A stretch of DNA of 64,000 nucleotides from Euphorbia lathyris (taxonomy: Eukaryota; Streptophyta; Magnoliopsida; Malpighiales; Euphorbiaceae): contig NC_088917.1 in assembly GCF_963576675.1 (NCBI RefSeq), positions 30,968,501 to 31,032,500 of the forward strand, written 5' to 3'. The translations under genes and the position numbers were made by a program. The notes under the pieces are model-generated. The model saw only the letters and a program-made list of their open reading frames with translations, was not told the origin of the DNA and did not search any database. Positions within the stretch are counted from its first letter, which is position 1. Each line of letters starts with the position of its first letter. This document shows positions 22,837 to 36,200 of this stretch, in pieces.

Positions 22837-24069
22837 TCAAGGTGATGGTGGTGGAGAAGGCGTAGTCTCAACTCCTTGGCGTCGGAAGAAAGAGAGCATC
22901 CGGCGACGAGTAGACTTGTGCTCACGACTCAACGTAGTGATCCTTGAACTCATTTCGGCATTGTTGGCAACGACTTCATCGAACCGCAAATTCATGTGAT
23001 GGTTATGCTCGTTCATTTGTGTCAAAACACGTTGCCATCCAACTTGTTCTTCTTCATTTGGTTCCATATGTGCGTGCTCGTTGGCATCAACATGCTCCTC
23101 TTCTTCTTCTTCTTCATCAAATTCCTCTTCATCCTCCTCATTATCATCTTGGGCACCTAAACCTTGAGAACCCGAGGCTTCACTACTCATCGTAGCAAAA
23201 ACACGTCTCGTGCGATCCACATAAGATATAAAAGCGGATGGTCCCAACTTCTTCAATAAATTGGCCCTTTGAAGTGCCGTGAGATCCAATGATGGTAAAC
23301 CAACATGAGGCATATTTTGATAATCCGCTAATTCACCTCGAGCGCCCAAAATAATACCGGTAATCAAATTACCCATAGGCACTTGCTTATTGCGGGACTT
23401 GGAAGCTCGAACTAAATTAGTAAATATCATATCAATACTATCAATTTTCAAACCCTTAAAAATAGCATCAAACACAACCAAATCACGAACTTGCACTTTT
23501 GAACTTTCAACCCGACCAAATAAGGAGAATGATAAAAACTTGTGAAAGAAGAATACACAATCATCCTTAATTAGCTTACTAGATGTATTCTTTGGACTAA
23601 AAACATCTAAACCGGTTAAAGAATTTCAAACCGTGTGTGAATCAAAAGGCTTTGGCTTTGAATAAAAATTGCGAGTAGGAAAACCAAACCAACGGTTCAT
23701 GGCCGCATAATTAACATCATAACGAACTCCATCACTCTGAAAAGAGATAACTCCTTTCTTCTTGTCATAGGTTAGAGTAACCAAAAACTCAATAATATGC
23801 ATTTTAAGACTAGGAAAACGCATACTAGCAAATCGTTTCCAACCAAGAACGGTAAGAAATTCATCAAGACGCTCGGTACAAGAAAGAGTATTTACCGTGT
23901 CGGTGTCAAGAAAAGGCATATCCACGAACTCTACGAGGACATTAGAAAACCAGCGATATTTGCATCCTTCGGCTTCCGACGTGATATCGAACGGTGCGTC
24001 ATATTGAACCCGTAATCTATTGATCTCGGTGGCCTTGGCTTTGTTTGCAACGGTCTTTTGTCTAGGCAT
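22837..24069 (-). pseudogene. ORF-B of unit 3, complete but with one stop
   Basis: This copy shows the undeleted protein of about 410 aa: accessory domain, acidic run, then a C-terminal tail with coiled-coil character (RFDEVVANNAEMSSRITTL) and a Pro-rich end (PSPPPSP). A TGA near 23625 replaces the Trp of DSHTVWNSL; otherwise the frame is open from the ATG at 24069 to the end at 22837. Comparison with units 1 and 2 proves that their LTR-encoded tails are secondary. Confidence 0.82.
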
Positions 24070-24833
24070 ATTGTTTTGGTTTGTGAAATTAGGGTGAAAA
24101 TAGATGAAATTTGGGTGAAATAGGTGAAAATAATATGAAAGGATGAAAGTTAGAATGAAAGAGAATGGTGGTGAATTGGGGAAGAAGATGAATAAGGTAA
24201 AAATTTATGGGGAAGATGAGTGAATCTTGTTATTGGGAAGAGAAAAGATGATTGATTGGTGTAAAAATAGGTGATATATATAGGTGTAAGTAATAGGTAT
24301 TGATTAGGATAGTTGAATAGGGTAGTAAATAGAGTAGGAATAGGAAAAGATGGTGAAAATTTCGCCCAATCCCACACCTACATGTCGCAGGTCGCGACTG
24401 AGATTTTCAAAATCTCAATCGCGATAGCAAGTAGGGAAGGGGCGAAATTTTGCCTAAAAAATTCTTCCTTCGCTGTCTCAACTGAGAATTCGAAATCTCA
24501 ACTGAGATTCTGAAAAATCTGGGTAAAAGTGGGACTGTTTTTGATGATTTTAACACTTCAAAACCAATTCCTCTTAAAATTAAGTACCAAAAATGTGAAC
24601 ATTAATCCCTGAAACTGAGATAAACAAAACTAAAAAATTAAATTAAAGGAAAACCAAAGGTTGTTCCTTAAAATAAAAGAAATAAACCAAGGAATCAATG
24701 CATTTTTATTTATCATTATAAACAATACCATAATATACATTTATATAGAAACATTATAAAAACATAATTTACAAACAAGCACTCATATATATATTAAAAA
24801 CAACAAACAGAAACACATAAAATATATATATCC
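24070..24833. other. Spacer between ORF-A and ORF-B, unit 3
   Basis: Noncoding, with palindromes at 24391-24425 and about 24477-24508. It lacks about 50 bp present near 2720 in unit 1. Confidence 0.72.
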
Positions 24834-25763
24834 CTAACTAAATGACAGACGACGTGCATTGGCCCTTTTAATCTTCGTTTGAACGAAGACTTGCCTCTCT
24901 GGTGCAGAAAGGAATGTTGGACCAGAACGGAAAACTCGTTTAACAAGTCCCTCGTTCTCCAAGAACTCGTAGTCTAAAATCGGGTATGGTTCTGTATCAA
25001 TCCAAGGAACAGAAATGGTTCCCTTGGCTCCTAAAATTATTCCACATATGATGTTGGCGAACCCAATCGTCCGTTTCTTCGAACGGGAAGCAGCAACTAA
25101 CCCCTCCATCAAAATCTTTGAGGAGTTAACTGAGTTGTCTTGGAAAATGTCGCCCAACACATAAAGATCAGTATCTTTCACAATATTGCTACTGACTCGA
25201 CCAAAAAGGCTGTGACAGAGGAATATGTGCAGATACAACATGGAATTAGAATTAATGGATTTGTTGAAGGCAATACGTGGATTGAATCGCCTAAATCCTG
25301 TTAGCATCCTCCATATATCTCTAAAAGTCATATCCCTTCCAGGATGGTGTTGAGTTGTGTCTCGGGGTGGAAATCCAAACCAATTGTGAAGTTCTGGATA
25401 ACCAAAAGTAAATGCCTTCCCCTCACAACGAAAACTGAGATGAACACGTCTCTTGTTGACGAACCGAACTGTGGAGAAAAATTCCAGAACCCAATTTCCA
25501 ATAATAGGAAATTTCATATGAACAAATTTTGACCAACTCAAATTAGTCAGATAGCGATCAATGTCTTCGCTTATCCCGAGTTCCTCGTTCAGAAACTCGT
25601 CCAGATACATCATGCCAAAGAACTGAGCATATCTGAATTGTATAAAACGTTTCCCCTCGTCATGGTTATAAATGGGAAACCATGCTCCATATCTATCGGA
25701 GATATCAACTTTCTCTTTTCGAGAAGAATTTTGTTTTTGAATGTTCTTCAAAGACTTAGTCAT
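24834..25763 (-). CDS. ORF-A, accessory protein of Athila unit 3
   Basis: 309 aa, open throughout. Mutation of the usual stop adds three residues (SFS) after ANARRL. It differs from the unit 1 and 2 copies at about a dozen residues, so unit 3 is a more distant copy. Same accessory family as ORF-B. Confidence 0.75.
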   Translation of the reverse strand: MTKSLKNIQKQNSSRKEKVDISDRYGAWFPIYNHDEGKRFIQFRYAQFFGMMYLDEFLNEELGISEDIDRYLTNLSWSKFVHMKFPIIGNWVLEFFSTVRFVNKRRVHLSFRCEGKAFTFGYPELHNWFGFPPRDTTQHHPGRDMTFRDIWRMLTGFRRFNPRIAFNKSINSNSMLYLHIFLCHSLFGRVSSNIVKDTDLYVLGDIFQDNSVNSSKILMEGLVAASRSKKRTIGFANIICGIILGAKGTISVPWIDTEPYPILDYEFLENEGLVKRVFRSGPTFLSAPERQVFVQTKIKRANARRLSFS

Positions 25764-26302
25764 GTTTGTGATAGAAAAGAAAAATGAAGTCTGTAGGATT
25801 TGAGAACTTTGAGAAAGAAATTTAGAAAGATGAAGTAAAATGGAAGAAGTCTGATCCTACAGGAATATATAAGAACTATAAGTGAAAGGTTATGTTTGTT
25901 AGAAAGAAATAGGTGTCAAAGTGATACCTCTTCGATTTAACTGACAGAAAATTTTGAAGAAAGAAGACTGTAATCACTTACAGTTATTTCAAATGTAAAA
26001 AGACAGAAAATTTCTCAACTGAGATTTTCGGAATCTCAACTGAGATTTCCAAATCCTGGAACATAGAAAATCTCAACTGAGATTTCTGCATATATAATTT
26101 CTAAATAACACTCAACACTTAATGAAAATTTCATAACATGACTAAATTAAAATTTTAATGTAAACAAAACTCATTTGTACTTAATGATAAATATATAAAA
26201 ATAAAAATTAAAGTAAATAAATTAAAAAGAAAACAATAAATTAAAAAGAAAAAGAATGAAAATAAGAAAAGCTATAAATTAAAAACATAAAAATCAAAGA
26301 AA
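25764..26302. other. Spacer between pol and ORF-A, unit 3
   Basis: AT-rich noncoding stretch with the CTGAGATT palindromes near 26013-26085. Confidence 0.72.
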
Positions 26303-29300
26303 TTAATTTTTATAAAATTTATCCACGGATTCAATTGCTTGAATAGGAGCTCCGTCGAAATAAATTTTGCAACGATTACCATCGACCTTAAATCGGTCGC
26401 CATTAGACTTTTCTAGCTCCAATGTTCCGTAATCAAATGTTTGAACAACCAAAAATGGTTCAGCCCATCTAGATTTTTGCTTACCTGGAAATAATTTTAA
26501 TCTAGAATTAAAAAGTAAGACCTTATCTCCAACATTAAAGTTTTTAATTTTGATTTTGGCATCATGCCACTTTTTAATTTTCTCCTTATAAATGCTCGCA
26601 TTTTCGTAGGACAAATAGCGTAATTCATCCAACTCGTTTAAGTCAAACAAACGCTTTTTCCCTGCGCTCTGCAAATCATAATTAAGGGTTTTTATAGCCC
26701 AATATGCTTTATGTTCTAATTCAACCGGCAAATGACAAGCTTTACCATAGACTAATCTATAAGGTGTCATCCCGATAGGTGTTTTAAATGCAGTACGGTA
26801 TGCCCATAGTGCATCGTCAAGTTTATGTGCCCAGTCTCTTCTAGAAGACGAAACTGTTTTCTCAAGTATCCATTTGAGTTCTCTATTTGAAATTTCTGCT
26901 TGACCATTCGTTTGAGGATGGTACGGTGTAGAGATACGATTGTGTACTCTATATTTTTTCATAAGTGACTCAAAAGCTCTATTTACGAAATGGGTACCAC
27001 CGTCGCTTACCATAACTCTAGGAACTCCAAATCGACAGAATATTGAATTTAAAAACTTAACAACTACTTTAGAATCATTTGTCGAGGTTGCAATTGCTTC
27101 AACCCACTTTGAAACATAATCTACGGATACTAATATATAATTTTTGCCAAAAGAAAGAGGAAAAGGACCCATGAAATCAATTCCCCATACGTCGAAGATT
27201 TCAACTTCCAATATGTTCTTAAGAGGCATCTCATCTCTCCTTCCTATATTCCCCGTTCTTTGACATTTATCACAGCGGAGAATAAATGAACGGACATCTT
27301 TAAACAGAGTAGGCCAAAAGAATCCGCATTCAAGTATTCTAGCTGCTGTTTTGCTGACGCTATTATGACCTCCGTAAGCGCTAGCATGACATTCTATCAT
27401 TATAGAGTCATATTCAAACTCACTAACACATCTCCTAAATATTCCATTGCCGCATGTTTTGAACAAGAATGGATCTTCCCAAAAATATTTCTTAACTTCT
27501 GAAAAGAATTTCTTCTTTTGCTGGTAAGTCAATCCATCTGGTACAACATGTGCAGCTAAGTAATTGGCTATATCCGCATACCATGGAGTTATGACACTTT
27601 GTAATTGCATGAGATGTTCATCGGGGAAATCATCTCGAATACTTGATGTTTCACCGATGGGACCGTTTTCATCCTCAAGTCTTGACAGATGATTGGCGAC
27701 CAGGTTTTCAACTCCCTTTTTGTCTTTAATCTCAATGTCAAATTCTTGCAATAGTAAAACCCATCTAATAAGACGTGGTTTTGCATCTTTCTTAGCAAAT
27801 AAATATCGTAAAGCTGCATGATCAGTATAAATAATAACTTTAGATCCTAACAAATAAGATCGGAACTTATCGCATGCAAAAACTACTGCTAACATTTCTT
27901 TTTCAGTTGTGGTGTAATTTAGTTGTGCACCGGACAATGTGTGACTCGCATAATATATAACATGAAGTTTTTTATCCTTCCTTTGACCTAATACACATCC
28001 TACAGCTAAGTCACTCGCATCACACATAATTTCGAAAGGTAGATTCCAATCGGGTTTTGATATTATTGGTGTACTGACTAAAGCCGTTTTCAAAGTATTG
28101 AAAGCTTGTAAACAATCTTTATTAAAATCAAAAGTTGAATCCTTCATAAGCAAATTAGTAAGTGGTTTGGAGATTACAGAAAAGTTCTTTATAAACCCGT
28201 CTGTAAAAACCTGCATGACCTAAAAATGATCTTACTCCTTTAACAGTGGTTGGTGGGGGTAATTTTTCTATAACTGAAGTCTTTGCTCTGTCCACTTCTA
28301 AACCTTTTTCAGAAATCTTATGACCTAAAACAATTCCTTCGTCTACTATGAAATGACATTTTTCCCAATTTAATACTAAATTCGTTTCCTCACATCTAGA
28401 CAATACTTTATCTAAGTTCTGTAAACATGCATTGAAAGAATCTCCATAAACTGAAAAATCATCCATGAAAACTTCCATTATGTCTTCAATGAAGTCATTA
28501 AATATTGCTGTCATACATCGTTGAAAAGTTGCTGGTGCATTACTTAGACCAAAAGGCATTCTCCTATATGCAAATGTTCCGTAAGGACATGTGAAGGTTG
28601 TTTTATCTTGGTCATCCGGGTAAATGTAAATTTGAAAGAATCCGGAATAACAGTCTAGAAAACAGTAAAATGTATGACCGGCTATCCTTTCGATCATTTG
28701 ATCAATGAAAGGTAGAGGAAAATGATCTTTCCTGGTTGCTTTGTTTAGGTTCCTATAGTCTATACAAACCCTCCAACCAGTGGTGGTTCGTGTAGGTATC
28801 ATTTCACCTTCATCATTTCTTACAACAGTTATGCCTCCCTTTTTAGGTACACAATGGATTGGACTAACCCATTCACTATCCGAGATCGGATAAATGATTC
28901 CATTGTCTAAAAGTTTAGTAATCTCATTTTTGACTACTTCTTTCATGTTCGGATTTAAGCGTCTTTGCCTATCCGCTTTAGGTGGCTTATCCTCTTCTAA
29001 ATGAATTCTATGCATTACTATACTAGGATTAATTCCTTTTAGGTCTGAAATTTGCCATCCCATACTTCCTATCCTATTTCTAACAACTTCTTTCAATTTT
29101 TCTTCTTGATCGCTTGTTAATTTGTTAGAAATAATTATAGGTAGAGAATCGCCTTCGCCTAAGAAAGCGTACCTCAAATGACTGGGTAACTCTTTAAGTT
29201 CTAATTTAGGGGGTGTTACAATTAAAGGCGGAACTGGTCCATCTTCTCTAATCAAAGGCTCTGGGTCCTTATCATCTAATTCCTCGTCTACTATAGGTTC

Positions 29301-31366
29301 AATTATTTCTTCACTTTGAATTACATCATTGACACATTTCTCGACTAAGTCAAGTTTCATACAAGTGAATTCCTTCATAGGGTATTTTATTGCTTTGTTC
29401 ATGTTAAACTCGACCTTATCTTCTCCTATCCTTAAAACCACCTTCCCTTCCGACACATCTACTAGAGCGCGTCCCGTGTTCATAAATGGTCTACCGAAAA
29501 TTAAAGGGCAATTTACATCATATGCAAAGTCTAAGATAACAAAATCGGTAGGAAAAATAAATTTATCGACTTTGACTAAAACATCTTCAATTATACCATA
29601 CGGCCTTTTAGTGGTTTGATCCGCTAATTGCAAAACCATATTGGTACGTTTGATATCTTCTTCTAAACCTAACTTGTTAAAAATAGACAATGGCATTAAG
29701 TTTATACTTGCTCCTAAATCACAAAGACAACTTGGGAATTCAATATCTCCCAACTTACACGGAATAGTAAAACATCCGGGATCCTTGAGTTTAGTGGGCA
29801 AATTACTTGATACTACTAAACTACAGTCTTCAGTTAATGAAATGGATGAAATTCCTTCCCAACTGATTTTCTTTGAAATCAAATCCTTTAAAAACTTACC
29901 ATAGTTAGGAATTTGTGTTATTGCATCCATAAACGTCAAATTGATATGCAAATTTTTGAGTTTATCCAAAAACGTTAGAAGTTGTTTATCATAATCCTTA
30001 TTTCGGACTTTGTGTGGAAAAGGTGGTTTGGTTACAAAAGTTTTAGTACCTGTGTCAAATGGTGAAATATTTGTGTTTAAGATATCTTCTTTGGACTTTG
30101 GTAAATCAGTTCCCGGTAATGTTACATCTTTGGGCATTTCAGGCCCTTGATAATTTTTTCCTGAATGAAGAGTAATAGCCTTCACCTGCTCTTGCGGATT
30201 TTCTTCCGTATGGCTGGGAAGACTTCCCATAGCAAGTTGACTAATTTGAACCTCCAAATTATGGATGCTAGATGAGTGGTTTTTAATAAGTTGATCGAAT
30301 TTATTTTCGATCCGTTTAAAACCATCGTCGTATTAGAATAAGGATTATTAGTTTGGTTTTGCCCTTGGACAAAATTTACCTGTTCAATCTCACTCATATT
30401 TTCGTAATCCACATCCGTTTGGATTGGATTACCATTGGTATCGCGTGGTGCCATAAATTTGTCAATTTTATGCGATAAAGCAGAAAATTGGGCTTGTAGC
30501 ATCGCGACTGGATCAAGTTCAACTATACCCTTAACTGATGATGAGGTTGAGGATGATGGTTTTGCCACCGGCATATGTCCACGTTCCGCCGGCCACATAC
30601 TGCTGTTGATTGCCATTTCCTCCAAAAGTTCTCTCGCTTGGGCTGATGTTTTCTTCATAAATAGCCCTCCCGACATAGCATCTAATGAACCCCTAGTTGT
30701 AGGATTTAGTCCATTGTAAAATGTTTGCATTAAAAGTTCAGCGGGTAATTGGTGGTGTGGGCATAAACGTTGAAGTTCTTTAAAACGTTCCCAAGTTTCA
30801 TAAAGGGTCTCATTATCATTTTGAGAAAAAGATGTTAACTCCTTTATGACTCTTGCGGTTTTTGCTAAAGGAAAATATTTAGATAAAAACGCTTGGGCTA
30901 ATTGTTCCCAAGTGGCAAAAGTTGCGGCTGGCATAGAAGTTAACCATTCTTTGGCTCTATCCTTCAAAGTGAAAGGAAAGAGGCGAAGTTTGATTGCTTC
31001 TGCAGTCACATCTGGAATTTTAAATGTGTCACAAATTTCTAGGAAATTTGTTAAATGGGTGTTAGGATTTTCGTTAGGTAACCCGTAAAATGTTACATGA
31101 TTTTGCAACATATTAAGCAAAGCTGGCTTAATTTCAAATTGATTTGCGGTGATTCTGGGTCTAACGATACTATTGGTTACACCGGCCACACCTGGCCTAG
31201 CGTATTCCATAAGTGTTGGTGGGTCTGCCATTTTTTCTGGCTCGGTATGTGTTTTTACTGGGGTCTTATTTTTGTTTTTCTTATTTTTCTTGTTCTTCCT
31301 AATGGTTTTCTCAATTTCTGGGTCTATAGGGTCTGGTACAATGCCTGAACTTCGAGAACTGCGCAT
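26303..31366 (-). pseudogene. Gag-Pol polyprotein of Athila unit 3 (deleted and frameshifted)
   Basis: Starts at an ATG at 31366. Gag keeps the Gln codon that is a stop in units 1 and 2, so ATWEQLAQAFL is open. A deletion of about 181 bp at 30330/30331 shifts frame in the Gag C-terminal region, and a small deletion near 30228 removes about seven residues before the protease region. Protease (DLGAS) and RT (FMDD) are open from 30257 to about 28200. A 1-nt insertion near 28197 shifts frame between RT and RNase H. RNase H and integrase are then open to 26303. Confidence 0.9.
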
Positions 31367-31546
31367 GAACCTGAAATCTTGCACGAACCGAAACTACCTA
31401 CAAAACAGAATTTTTGAAAAATAAATAAATTAGTATAGGAAAACTTTTAAATTATAAAAGTTAGAATAAATATGTTTAAACCTAGATTCGAAATAAAACA
31501 CGAAAAATTTAAAATTTTGTCAAAAATTTTGGCGTTCCCCGGCAAC
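31367..31546 (-). other. Leader of unit 3 with a broken primer-binding site
   Basis: The leader is normal up to GGCGTTCCCCGGCAAC, then jumps at 31546/31547 into an ORF-B fragment. The last bases of the primer site and the whole 5' LTR are missing. Confidence 0.85.
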
Positions 31547-31894
31547 CTTCTCCTCTTCTTCTTCTTCTTCATCAAATTCCTCTTCATCCTCCTCATTATC
31601 ATCTTGGGCACCTAAACCTTGAGAACCCGAGGTTTCACTACTCATCGTAGCAAAAACACGTCTCGTGGGATCCACATAAGATATAAAAGCGGGTGGTCCC
31701 AACTTCTTCAATAAATTGGCCCTTTGAAGTGCCGAGAGATCCAATGATGGTAAACCAACATGAGGCATATTTTGATAATCCGCTAATTCACCTCGAGCGC
31801 CCAAAACAATGCCGGTAATCAAATTACCCATAGGCACTTGCTTATTGCGGGACTTGGAAGCTCGAACTAAATTAGTAAATATCATCTCAATACT
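31547..31894 (-). pseudogene. ORF-B internal fragment in the rearranged island
   Basis: Encodes the stretch from SIEMIFTNLVRASK to the acidic run of ORF-B on the minus strand. Both ends are breakpoints: 31546/31547 against the unit 3 leader and about 31894 against a foldback. Confidence 0.85.
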
Positions 31895-31928
31895 ATAATT
31901 TAAAAGTATTGAGGTGATATTTACTAAT
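31871..31928. repeat. 24-bp inverted repeat at an inversion breakpoint
   Basis: Arms 31871-31894 and 31905-31928 pair with one mismatch around a 10-bp AT-rich loop. The left arm is ORF-B sequence and the right arm is its reverse copy. Just beyond is a short duplication, AATCGCTCAA, of the LTR end. Confidence 0.88.
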
Positions 31929-33285
31929 CGCTCAATACTAATCGCTCAACAAGTTTTTGACAAAATTTTAAATTTTTCGTGTTTTATTTGAAATCTAGGT
32001 TTAAACATATTTATTCTAACTTTTATAATTTAAAAGTTTTCATATACTAATTTATTTATTTTTCAAAATTCTGTTTTGTAGGTAGTTTCGGTTCGTGCAA
32101 GATTTCAGGTTCATGCGCAGTTCTCGAAGTTCAGGCATTGTACCAGACCCTATAGACCCAGAAATTGAGAAAACCATTAGGAAGAACAAGAAAAATAAGA
32201 AAAACAAAAATAAGACCCCAGTAAAAACCCATACCGAGCCAGAAAAAATGGCAGACCCACCAACACTTATGGAATACGCTAGGCCAGGTGTGGCCGGTGT
32301 AACCAATAGTATCGTTAGACCCAGAATCACTGCAAATCAATTTGAAATTAAGCCAGCTTTGCTTAATATGTTGCAAAATAATGTAACATTTTACGGGTTA
32401 CCTAACGAAAATCCTAACACCCACTTAACAAATTTCCTAGAAATTTGTGACACTTTTAAAATTCCAGATGTGACTGCAGAAGCAATCAAACTTCGCCTCT
32501 TTCCTTTCACTTTGAAGGATCGAGCCAAATAATGGTTAACTTCTATGCCAGCCGCAACTTTTGCCACTTGGGAACAATTAGCCCAAGCGTTTTTATCGAA
32601 ATATTTTACTTTAGCAAAAACCGCAAGAGTCATAAAGGAGTTAACATCTTTTTCTCAAAATGATAATGAGACCCTTTATGAAACTTGGGAACGTTTTAAA
32701 GAACTTCAACGTTTATGCCCACACCACCAATCACCCGCTGAACTTTTAATGCAAACATTTTACAATGGACTGAATCCTACAACTAGGGGTTCATTAGATG
32801 CTATGTCGGGAGGGCTATTTATGAAGAAAACATCAGTCCAAGCGAGAGAACTTTTGGAGGAAATGGCAATCAACAGCAGTATGTGGCCCACGGAACGTGG
32901 ACATATGCCGGTGGCAAAACCATCATCCTCAACCTCATCGTCAGTTAAAGGTATAGTTGAACTTGATCCAGTCGCGATGCTACAAGCCCAATTTTCTGCT
33001 TTATCGCATAAAATTGACAAATTTATGGCACCACACGATACCAATGGTAATCCAATCCAAACGGATGTGGATTACGAAAATATGAGTGAGATCGAACAGG
33101 TAAATTTTGTCCAAGGGCAAAACCAAACTAATAATCCTTACTCTAATACTTATAATTCTAGATGGAGGAATCATCCTAACTTTAATTGGAAAGATAACAG
33201 TAACAATAATATTAGTGCTAATCAAAATCGTACCACGAAGATATTAAACGTACCAATATGGTTTTGCAATTAGCGGATCAAACCA
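31929..33285 (+). pseudogene. Inverted Athila fragment: LTR end, leader, gag, scrap of protease region
   Basis: This is the only plus-strand gag in the array. The order is the last bases of an LTR, a leader lacking the primer-binding site (join at TTTTG, about 31958), and gag from an ATG at 32113 to about 33236. A TAA at 32530-32532 replaces a Glu codon. At 33237-33285 a 49-bp piece of the protease region follows by deletion, and at about 33286 orientation flips back. The flank on each side is minus-strand element sequence. Confidence 0.9.
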
Positions 33286-36200
33286 CTGACTAAAGCCGTT
33301 TTCAAAGTATTGAAAGCTTGTAAACAATCTTTATTAAAATCAAAAGTTGAATCCTTCATAAGCAAATTAGTAAGTGGTTTGGAGATTACAGAAAAGTTCT
33401 TTATAAACCGTCTGTAAAAACCTGCATGACCTAAAAATGATCTTACTCCCTTAACAGTGGTTGGTGGGGGTAATTTTTCTATAACTGAAGTCTTTGCTCT
33501 GTCCACTTCTAAACCTTTTTCAGAAATCTTATGACCTAAAACAATTCCTTCGTCTACCATGAAATGACATTTTTCCCAATTTAATACTAAATTCGTTTCC
33601 TCACATCTAGACAATACTTTATCTAAGTTCTGTAAACATGCATTGAAAGAATCTCCATAAACTGAAAAATCATCCATGAAAACTTCCATTATGTCTTCAA
33701 TGAAGTCATTAAATATTGCTGTCATACATCGTTGAAAAGTTGCTGGTGCATTACATTGACCAAAAGGCATTCTCCTATATGCAAATGTTCCGTAAGGACA
33801 TGTGAAGGTTGTTTTGTCTTGGTCATCCGGGTAAATGTAAATTTGAAAGAATCCGGAGTAACCGTCTAGGAAACAGTAAAATGCATGACCGGCTATCCTT
33901 TCGATCATTTGATCAATGAAAGGTAGAGGAAAATGATCTTTCCTGGTTGCTTTGTTTAGGTTCCTATAGTCTATACAAACCCTCCAACCGGTGGTGGTTC
34001 GTGTAGGTATCATTTCACCTTCATCATTTCTTACAACAGTTATGCCTCCCTTTTTAGGTACACAATGGATTGGACTAACCCATTCACTATCCGAGATCGG
34101 ATAAATGATTCCATTGTCTAAAAGTTTAGTAATCTCATTTTTGACTACTTCTTTCATGTTCGGATTTAAGCGTCTTTGCCTATCCGCTTTAGGTGGCTTA
34201 TCCTCTTCTAAGTGAATTCTATGCATTACTATACTAGGATTAATTCCTTTTAGGTCTGAAATTTGCCATCCCATACTTCCTATCCTATTTCTAACAACTT
34301 CTTTCAATTTTTCTTCTTGATCGCTTGTTAATTTGTTAGAAATAATTATAGGTAGAGAATCGCCTTCGCCTAAGAAAGCGTACCTCAAATGACTGGGTAA
34401 CTCTTTAAGTTCTAATTTAGGGGGTGTTACAATTGAAGGCGGAACTGGTTCCATCTTCTATAATCAAAGGCTCTGGGTCCTTATCATCTAATTCCTCGTC
34501 TACTATAGGTTCAATTATTTCTTCACTTTGAATTACATCATTGACACATTCCTCGACTAAGTCAAGTTTCATACAAGCGAATTCCTCCATAGGGTATTTC
34601 ATCGCTTTGTTCATGTTAAACTCGACCTTATCTTCTCCTATCCTTAAAACTACCTTCCCTTCCGACACATCTACTAGAGCGCGTCCCGTGTTCATAAACA
34701 GTCTACCGAAAATTAAAGGGCAATTTACATCATATGCAAAGTCTAATATAACAAAATCGGTAGGAAAAATAAATTTATCGACTTTGACTAAAACATCTTC
34801 AATTATACCATACAGCCTTTTAGTGGTTTGATCTGCTAATTGCAAAACCATATTGGTACGTTTGATATCTTCTTCTAAACCTAACTTGTTAAAAATAGAC
34901 AATGGCATTAAGTTTATCCTTGCTCCTAAATCACAAAGACAACTTGGGAATTCAATATCTCCCAACTTACACGGAATAGTAAAACATCCGGGATCCTTGA
35001 GTTTAGTGGGCAAATTACTTGATACTACTAAACTACAGTCTTCAGTTAACGAAATGGATGAAATTCCTTCCCAACTGATTTTCTTTGAAATCAAATCCTT
35101 TAAAAACTTACCATAGTTAGGAATTTGTGTTATTGCATCCATAAACGTCAAATTGATATGCAAATTTTTGAGTTTATCCAAAAACGTTAGAAGTTGTTTA
35201 TCATAATCCTTATTTTGGACTTTGTGTGGAAAAGGTGGTTTGGGTGCAAAAGTTTTAGTACCTGTGTCAAATGGTGAAATATTTGTGTTTAAGATATCTT
35301 CTTTGGACTTTGGTAAATCATTTCCCGGTAATGTTACATATTTGGGCATTTCAGGCCCTTGATAATTTTTTCCTGAACGAAGAGTAATAGCCTTCACCTG
35401 CTCTTTCGGATTTTCTTCCGTATGGCTGGGAAGACTTCCCTCTTTTCGGGATGGAATTGATTTAGCAAGTTGACCAATTTGAACCTCCAAATTATGGATG
35501 CTAGATGAGTGGTTTTTAATAAGCTGATCGAATTTATTTTCGATTCGTTTAAAACCATCGTCGTGATTACTTATTTTTCCACTGATAGCATCTATAAACC
35601 TGTCGATTTTAGAAGATAAAGTGCTAATCGTATCTCTTGACTGATTTTGATAATTAGTTGTACGATTTTTATTAGCACTAATATTATTGTTACTGTTATC
35701 TTTCCAATTAAAGTTAGGATGATTCCTCCATCCAGAATTATAAGTATTAGAATAAGGATTATTAGTTTGGTTTTGCCCTTGGACAAAATTTACCTGTTCA
35801 ATCTCACTCATATTTTCGTAATCCACATCCGTTTGTATTGGATTACCATTGGTATCGCGTGGTGCCATAAATTTGTCAATTTTATGCGATAAAGCAGAAA
35901 ATTGGGCTTGTAGCATCGCGACTGGATCAAGTTCAACTATACCCTTAACTGATGATGAGGTTGAGGATGATGGTTTTGCCACCGGCATATGTCCACGTTC
36001 CGCGGGCCACATACTGCTGTTGATTGCCATTTCCTCCAAAAGTTCTCTCGCTTGGGCTGATGTTTTCTTCATAAATAGCCCTCCCGACATAGCATCTAAT
36101 GAACCCCTAGTTGTAGGATTTAGTCCATTGTAAAATGTTTACATTAAAAGTTCAGCGGGTAATTGGTGGTGTGGGCATAAACGTTGAAGTTCTTTAAAAC

